Positions 58,407 through 64,000 of a DNA stretch of 64,000 nt are shown piece by piece. The translations under genes and the position numbers were made by a program. The notes beneath the pieces were generated by a model. That model ran no database searches. It was not told the origin of the DNA and was given only the letters and a program-made list of their open reading frames with translations. This DNA is from Sphingomonas caeni (GTDB taxonomy: Bacteria > Pseudomonadota > Alphaproteobacteria > Sphingomonadales > Sphingomonadaceae). How positions within the stretch are numbered: the stretch's first letter is position 1; the number at the start of each line of letters is the position of its first letter. The DNA lies in assembly GCF_026013415.1 (NCBI RefSeq), contig NZ_JAPDOK010000011.1, positions 1-64,000 on the forward strand, written 5' to 3'.

Positions 58407-58525
58407 TCCAGCCCTCACGGGGCGCCGGAAGCGGTTTCCGGCGCCCCGCGGCGGTGCTAGCCATGTTCCGGAGCCGACTCGATCCTCGGGAACGGCATGG
58501 CGAGGCAACACAGCGAGGTGGGGCC

Positions 58526-58918
58526 ATGGGCATTCGAAATCGCGTGATTCTCCTGGGGCTGGGTTTTGCCGCGCTCGGCTTTGCCGCGCCGGCACAGGCG
58601 CAGGTCGATCCGGGGGTCGAGATCGACCGGCTGATCGATGCGTCGCAGGGCGTGGGGCCCGCCATGGCGCTGGCGCGGCAGCAGATCGCCGGGGACGACC
58701 TGATCGGTGCGGTGGCGACGCTCGAGCGGCTGCTGGTCGATCATCCCGAGGCCGATGACGCGCTGCTGCTCCACGCCAGCCTGCTGTGCCGGCTCGACGA
58801 TGCGCCCGGCGCGCGGATGGAGATCGAGCAGTTGAGCGGGGTGGAGGGCGACGCCGCGGCCTGGGCCGAGGTTCGCGCCGCCTGCGGACCCATTCCGCGG
58901 GGAGGAGCCCGGCGATGA
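58526..58918 (+). CDS. exported TPR-like protein
   Basis: 130 aa from the ATG at 58,526. The signal peptide (ILLGLGFAALGFAAPAQAQ) is cleaved near residue 26. The mature part is helical: GPAMALARQQIAGDDLIGAV, TLERLLVDHPEADDALLLHA, resembling one to two TPR units. It is coupled to the FecR-like gene by an ATGA overlap, so the pair probably acts together in the periplasm. Confidence 0.75.
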   Translation: MGIRNRVILLGLGFAALGFAAPAQAQVDPGVEIDRLIDASQGVGPAMALARQQIAGDDLIGAVATLERLLVDHPEADDALLLHASLLCRLDDAPGARMEIEQLSGVEGDAAAWAEVRAACGPIPRGGARR

Positions 58919-60120
58919 AGCGCGCCTATCTCTTCACCGGCGTCGCGATCGTCGCCGCGCTGCCCGCCATTCCCGCCGAGGCGCAGGTCGTGGGGGTCAC
59001 CTCGGCGGTCAAGAACGACGTCCGGCTGCGCAAGCCCAACGCGCCGATCGCCCGGCCCGTCCAGCTCAAGCAGCGGATCGCGACCGCCGACCAGATCCAG
59101 ACCGGCGCCAAGAGCCAGATGCAGATCGTGCTGCTCGACCGCTCGATCTTCACCGTCGGCGCCAATGCGCGCCTGACGATCGACCGCTATGTCTATGATC
59201 CGCAGCGCAACAGCCGCAACATGGGCGCGACGGTGGCGCGCGGCGCCTTCCGTTACATGTCGGGCCGGCGCACCTCGGGCAGCACGACGATCAACACGCC
59301 CACCGCCGCGATCGGCGTGCGCGGGACGATGGTCGAGGGGATCATAGGCCCCGACGCGGTGCTGATCGCCAATAACGAGCGCGGCGTCGGCCGCGGCGTG
59401 CGCGCCGATCCGGAGACCGCGTCGCTGATCGTGCTGCGCGGGCCCGGGCGCGGGACCAGCGCCAATGTCCTGCCCGGGATCATCGACGTGACCTCCGGCG
59501 GGCGGACGGTGACCGTCGATCAGCCGATGCTGGCGGTCTATGTGCCCTATCCGGGTGCCACGCCGATCGGACCCTTCACCATCTCGCCGGAGGGGCTGCG
59601 CCAGATCCAGGCCCTGCTCTATCCCTCGGTCGCGCAGCGGCTGGGGCTGAAGGGGCCGTTCGACCCCAGCCGCACCTTTGTGCCGGCGCCGCCGATCGAG
59701 GAGGGGCCGACCTCCGGGCCGCGCCGCCTCCCGCGCCGCGCGGGCGACTATCCCGAGGCGCGCGGGCTGCCCGGCGACGACGGGCCTCCGGGTACCGACA
59801 TGGGCGTTCCGATGCCGCTCGACCGGTTGCGCGACGCACCGCAGCCCCGACCGCGCCGCACCCAGCAACAGCCGGCCGCCGCGCCCGCGCCGACACCCAC
59901 GCCTTCGCCCGCCGCGATCGACCGGGCGCCGAACCCCAACCAGGGCAAGCCGTCCGCCCCACCGCCTCCGCCACCGCCGCCCCCTGCGCCGCCGCCATCG
60001 CTCAAATCGGCGCCGCCGAGCCCGGCTTTCGTCGCGCCGACGCCTTCGCCGACGCCCACGCCCAGGCCGACGCCGACCCCATCGCCGAACCAGAAGCCTC
60101 CGGGCAAGCCGCCAGGCTGA
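58915..60120 (+). CDS. exported FecR-domain protein with Pro-rich tail
   Basis: 401 aa. The signal peptide (LFTGVAIVAALPAIPAEAQ) is followed by a FecR domain, residues about 25-165: VTSAVKNDVRLRKPN, ADQIQTGAKSQMQIVLLDRS, SIFTVGANARLTIDRYVYDP, RGAFRYMSGRRT, NTPTAAIGVRGTMVEG. The C-terminal 130 residues are Pro-rich (Pro runs, PTPSP repeats). It has no sigma-factor partner, so a periplasmic scaffold role, as in non-regulatory FecR proteins, is more likely. tRNA-Leu follows. Confidence 0.82.
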   Translation: MKRAYLFTGVAIVAALPAIPAEAQVVGVTSAVKNDVRLRKPNAPIARPVQLKQRIATADQIQTGAKSQMQIVLLDRSIFTVGANARLTIDRYVYDPQRNSRNMGATVARGAFRYMSGRRTSGSTTINTPTAAIGVRGTMVEGIIGPDAVLIANNERGVGRGVRADPETASLIVLRGPGRGTSANVLPGIIDVTSGGRTVTVDQPMLAVYVPYPGATPIGPFTISPEGLRQIQALLYPSVAQRLGLKGPFDPSRTFVPAPPIEEGPTSGPRRLPRRAGDYPEARGLPGDDGPPGTDMGVPMPLDRLRDAPQPRPRRTQQQPAAAPAPTPTPSPAAIDRAPNPNQGKPSAPPPPPPPPPAPPPSLKSAPPSPAFVAPTPSPTPTPRPTPTPSPNQKPPGKPPG

Positions 60121-60180
60121 TCGGCCACGCAACGCTCGGGTTGCGGCGCGCCGGACGATCGGTTAGCCACGCGCCTCGCT

Positions 60181-60264
60181 GCCCCTGTGGCGAAATGGTA
60201 GACGCGACCGACTCAAAATCGGTTGCCGCAAGGCATGCTGGTTCGAGTCCGGCCAGGGGCACCA
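60181..60264 (+). tRNA. tRNA-Leu(CAA)
   Basis: GCCCCTG (60181-60187) pairs with CAGGGGC (60254-60260); the anticodon loop CTCAAAA carries CAA, reading UUG. The long variable arm is class II, as for Leu. GGTTCGAGTCC is the T arm, and ACCA follows, so the CCA end is encoded. Confidence 0.95.
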
Positions 60265-60472
60265 GTTTTTGATTCGCCTCGGGCGCCGCCCGCTTGGCTT
60301 TCCGCACATAAGCGCGGGCGGCCGTTCGGCCTTGCGGACCCCGAGGGTTCGGAGATGCTTCCGGCCGCCGCTCCTGATTATTATACAATCCATACGCACT
60401 GACCGGCATTCGCTCTCGCTTCAAAACGGCCAGCGCACCTAATCGCGCATCTTCGAAAGTGGAGATGCACAC
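60265..60472. promoter_or_regulatory. gap upstream of kdp genes with possible promoter
   Basis: A TATACA (60382-60387) is a -10 candidate without a good -35, as expected for an activator-dependent promoter such as KdpE. No KdpE site could be verified by eye. Otherwise nothing recognisable. Confidence 0.35.
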
Positions 60473-60556
60473 GTGCAAGACCTTCTCTGGATCGGCCTCA
60501 TCCTCGGGCTCGTAGCGGTGACGCTCGGCTATGCCCGTCTGTGCGACGAGGCCTGA
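60473..60556 (+). CDS. tiny membrane protein upstream of kdpF
   Basis: 27 aa from a GTG: QDLLWIGLILGLVAVTLGYA, then RLCDEA. A single span with a short charged tail. It ends three bases before kdpF. It resembles small proteins found ahead of kdpF in some alphaproteobacterial kdp operons. Too short to assign by homology. Confidence 0.55.
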   Translation: MQDLLWIGLILGLVAVTLGYARLCDEA

Positions 60557-60559
60557 CCG

Positions 60560-60649
60560 ATGACCCTCGATCTCTGGCTCGCAGGTGCGACCGCGCTTGG
60601 CCTTCTCGCATATCTGGTCGCGGTCCTGCTGCGCCCCGAGCGATTCTGA
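60560..60649 (+). CDS. kdpF: K+-transporting ATPase small subunit KdpF
   Basis: 29 aa: TLDLWLAGATALGLLAYLVA, then VLLRPERF. The single span and the terminal LRPERF are the KdpF signature. It stabilises the KdpABC complex. kdpA starts 12 bases after its stop. Confidence 0.9.
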   Translation: MTLDLWLAGATALGLLAYLVAVLLRPERF

Positions 60650-60661
60650 GGGAGCGATGAA

Positions 60662-62365
60662 ATGACCTGGCAAGGATGGGCGCTGATCGTCGTCTTCGTG
60701 GGCATCTTGCTCGCTCTCACCAAGCCGATGGGGCTGTGGCTCCACGCGCTCTATGAAGGGCGGCGCACACCGCTGCATGTCGTGCTCGGCCCGGTCGAGC
60801 GGGGCTTCTACAAGCTGGCGGGGATCGACCCGACCGTCGAGCAGAGCTGGCGGCGCTACGCGGTGCACATGCTGCTGTTCAACGTGGCGTTGCTGCTCTT
60901 CACCTATGCGATCCTGCGATTGCAGGCGTTCTTGCCGCTCAACGCGTCAGGGATGCCGGGGATCGCTCCGGACGGCGCGTTCAACATCGCGACCAGCTTC
61001 ACCACCAACACCAACTGGCAATGGTATTCGGGTGAAGTCGCGCTTTCGAACCTCAGCCAGATGCTGGGGCTGACGATCCACAACTTTCTCTCGGCCGCGA
61101 CCGGGATCGCGCTCGCGTTCGCATTGTTCCGCGGGTTCGCGCGGCGGGAGGCGGGGAGCATCGGCAACTTCTGGGCCGATTGCACCCGCATCACCCTCTA
61201 TCTGCTGCTACCGATCTGCGTGATCTATTCGGTGTATCTGATCGCTGCGGGGGTGCCGCAGACGCTGACCCAGCAAGTCGCCGCGACGACGATGGAGGGC
61301 GCTCGGCAGACGATCAGCATGGGCCCGATCGCTTCGCAGGAAGCGATCAAGATGCTCGGCACCAATGGCGGTGGCTTCCTCAACGCCAACTCTGCGCACC
61401 CGTTCGAGAATCCGGACGCGCTCACCAATCTGATCCAGATGCTGTCGATCTTCGCGATCGGCTTCGGGCTGACCTGGTGCTTCGGCAAGACGGTGGGCAA
61501 CACGAAGCAGGGCTGGGCGATTCTCTCGGCGATGCTCGTGCTGTTCCTCGCGGGGGTCACCGTCACCTATTGGCAGGAAGCCGCGGGCAACCCGATCCTC
61601 CACCAACTCGGCGTGGCCGGGGGCAATATGGAGGGCAAGGAAGTCCGCTTCGGCGTCGCCGCCTCGTCGCTGTTCGCGGTGGTCACCACCGCGGCCTCGT
61701 GCGGCGCGGTCAATGCCATGCATGACAGCTTCACCGCGCTCGGCGGCATGATCCCCTTGTTCAACATCCAGCTCGGCGAGGTCGTGGTCGGCGGCGTCGG
61801 CGCGGGGATCTATGGCTTCCTGCTGTTCGCCATCCTCGCAGTGTTCGTCGCGGGACTGATGGTGGGGCGCACCCCCGAATATGTCGGCAAGAAGATCGAG
61901 GGACGGGAAGTGAAACTGGCGGTGCTCGCCATCGCCATTCTGCCGCTGGTGATCCTCGGCTTCACCGCCATCGCGTCGGTACTACCCGCGGGGCTGGCGG
62001 GGCCGCTCAACAAGGGGCCGCACGGCTTCTCGGAGATCCTCTACGCCTTCACCAGCGCGGTCGGGAATAACGGCTCCGCGTTCGCAGGGATCACCTCGGG
62101 CACGCAATTCTACAACGGGATGCTCGGCGTCGCGATGTGGCTTGGACGGTTCTTCGTGATCGTTCCGATGCTCGCCATCGCCGGGAGCCTGGCCGCCAAG
62201 AAATACACGCCGGAGACCGCGGGCTCGTTCCCGACCACCGGCCCGCTCTGGGTCGGCCTGCTCGTCGGCACGATCCTCATCCTGGGCGGCCTCACCTTCC
62301 TGCCGAGCCTCGCGCTTGGCCCCATCGCCGATCATCTCGCGATGATCGGCGGCACCCTCTCCTGA
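60662..62365 (+). CDS. kdpA: K+-transporting ATPase subunit A
   Basis: 567 aa, normal for KdpA, with about ten spans and four pore-type selectivity loops, e.g. [40 protein letters not shown] and [14 protein letters not shown]. It forms the K+ channel-like part of the ATP-driven KdpABC pump, used when external K+ is low. GGGAGCGATGAA includes a ribosome site. Confidence 0.97.
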   Translation: MTWQGWALIVVFVGILLALTKPMGLWLHALYEGRRTPLHVVLGPVERGFYKLAGIDPTVEQSWRRYAVHMLLFNVALLLFTYAILRLQAFLPLNASGMPGIAPDGAFNIATSFTTNTNWQWYSGEVALSNLSQMLGLTIHNFLSAATGIALAFALFRGFARREAGSIGNFWADCTRITLYLLLPICVIYSVYLIAAGVPQTLTQQVAATTMEGARQTISMGPIASQEAIKMLGTNGGGFLNANSAHPFENPDALTNLIQMLSIFAIGFGLTWCFGKTVGNTKQGWAILSAMLVLFLAGVTVTYWQEAAGNPILHQLGVAGGNMEGKEVRFGVAASSLFAVVTTAASCGAVNAMHDSFTALGGMIPLFNIQLGEVVVGGVGAGIYGFLLFAILAVFVAGLMVGRTPEYVGKKIEGREVKLAVLAIAILPLVILGFTAIASVLPAGLAGPLNKGPHGFSEILYAFTSAVGNNGSAFAGITSGTQFYNGMLGVAMWLGRFFVIVPMLAIAGSLAAKKYTPETAGSFPTTGPLWVGLLVGTILILGGLTFLPSLALGPIADHLAMIGGTLS

Positions 62366-62382
62366 TTTCGGGAACCGCCAAA

Positions 62383-64000
<1,618 letters not shown>

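Noticed and set aside
60265..60270. Intrinsic terminator after tRNA-Leu
   Set aside because: There is a T-run, but no separate hairpin apart from the tRNA itself.

Overview
The window is high-GC chromosomal DNA from an alphaproteobacterium of the order Sphingomonadales, most likely Sphingomonas or a close relative. This rests on the gene families, on conserved alphaproteobacterial neighbourhoods (rpsT-dnaA; secB / timA-mltA-smr; rpmH-rnpA-yidD-yidC-engB; mutM / ubiE-ubiB ... coaBC ... dut), and on intergenic palindromes typical of sphingomonads. No taxonomic marker gene such as 16S rRNA is present.

Positions 1-17,931 are a surface-polysaccharide locus: a cut-off nucleotide-sugar dehydrogenase, a WcaF-type acetyltransferase, six GT4-like glycosyltransferases, a Wzy/WaaL-like membrane protein, two methyltransferases, an NAD-dependent sugar epimerase, a Wzm/Wzt ABC exporter, an asparagine-synthetase-like amidotransferase, and a three-gene module (N-acetyl sugar amidotransferase, HisF2-like, HisH-like) that in other bacteria adds an amidino or amide group to an aminosugar acid. 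Almost every junction is an ATGA, GTGA or TGATG overlap, so the genes are translationally coupled. galU (19,885) supplies UDP-glucose nearby.

Positions 18,001-30,900 mix two poorly characterised appendage-like genes, housekeeping genes (moeB-like, dut, coaBC, ubiB, ubiE, mutM, rpsT) and apparent insertions, including a two-gene cassette with a ricin-lectin-like product. Positions 31,308-45,818 hold dnaA, a CAP-domain lipoprotein, trpS, murJ, secB, timA, mltA, an Smr-domain gene carrying an in-frame palindromic repeat, a GGDEF/EAL protein, an Imm42-like orphan and dapE.

Positions 45,893-47,967 are an apparently intact IS1595-family element with 27-bp imperfect terminal repeats, a 9-bp flanking duplication, a leaderless-looking transposase promoter and a membrane-protein passenger gene. 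It is inserted inside a REP-like palindrome.

The right part carries a chemoreceptor-like protein, the engB-yidC-yidD-rnpA-rpmH block (with the rnpA frame open right across rpmH), mscL, a flavin-dependent halogenase, comM, two DUF805 proteins, a TPR/FecR pair, tRNA-Leu(CAA), and the start of a kdp potassium-pump operon that runs off the right edge inside kdpB.

No CRISPR array, rRNA or complete prophage was seen.
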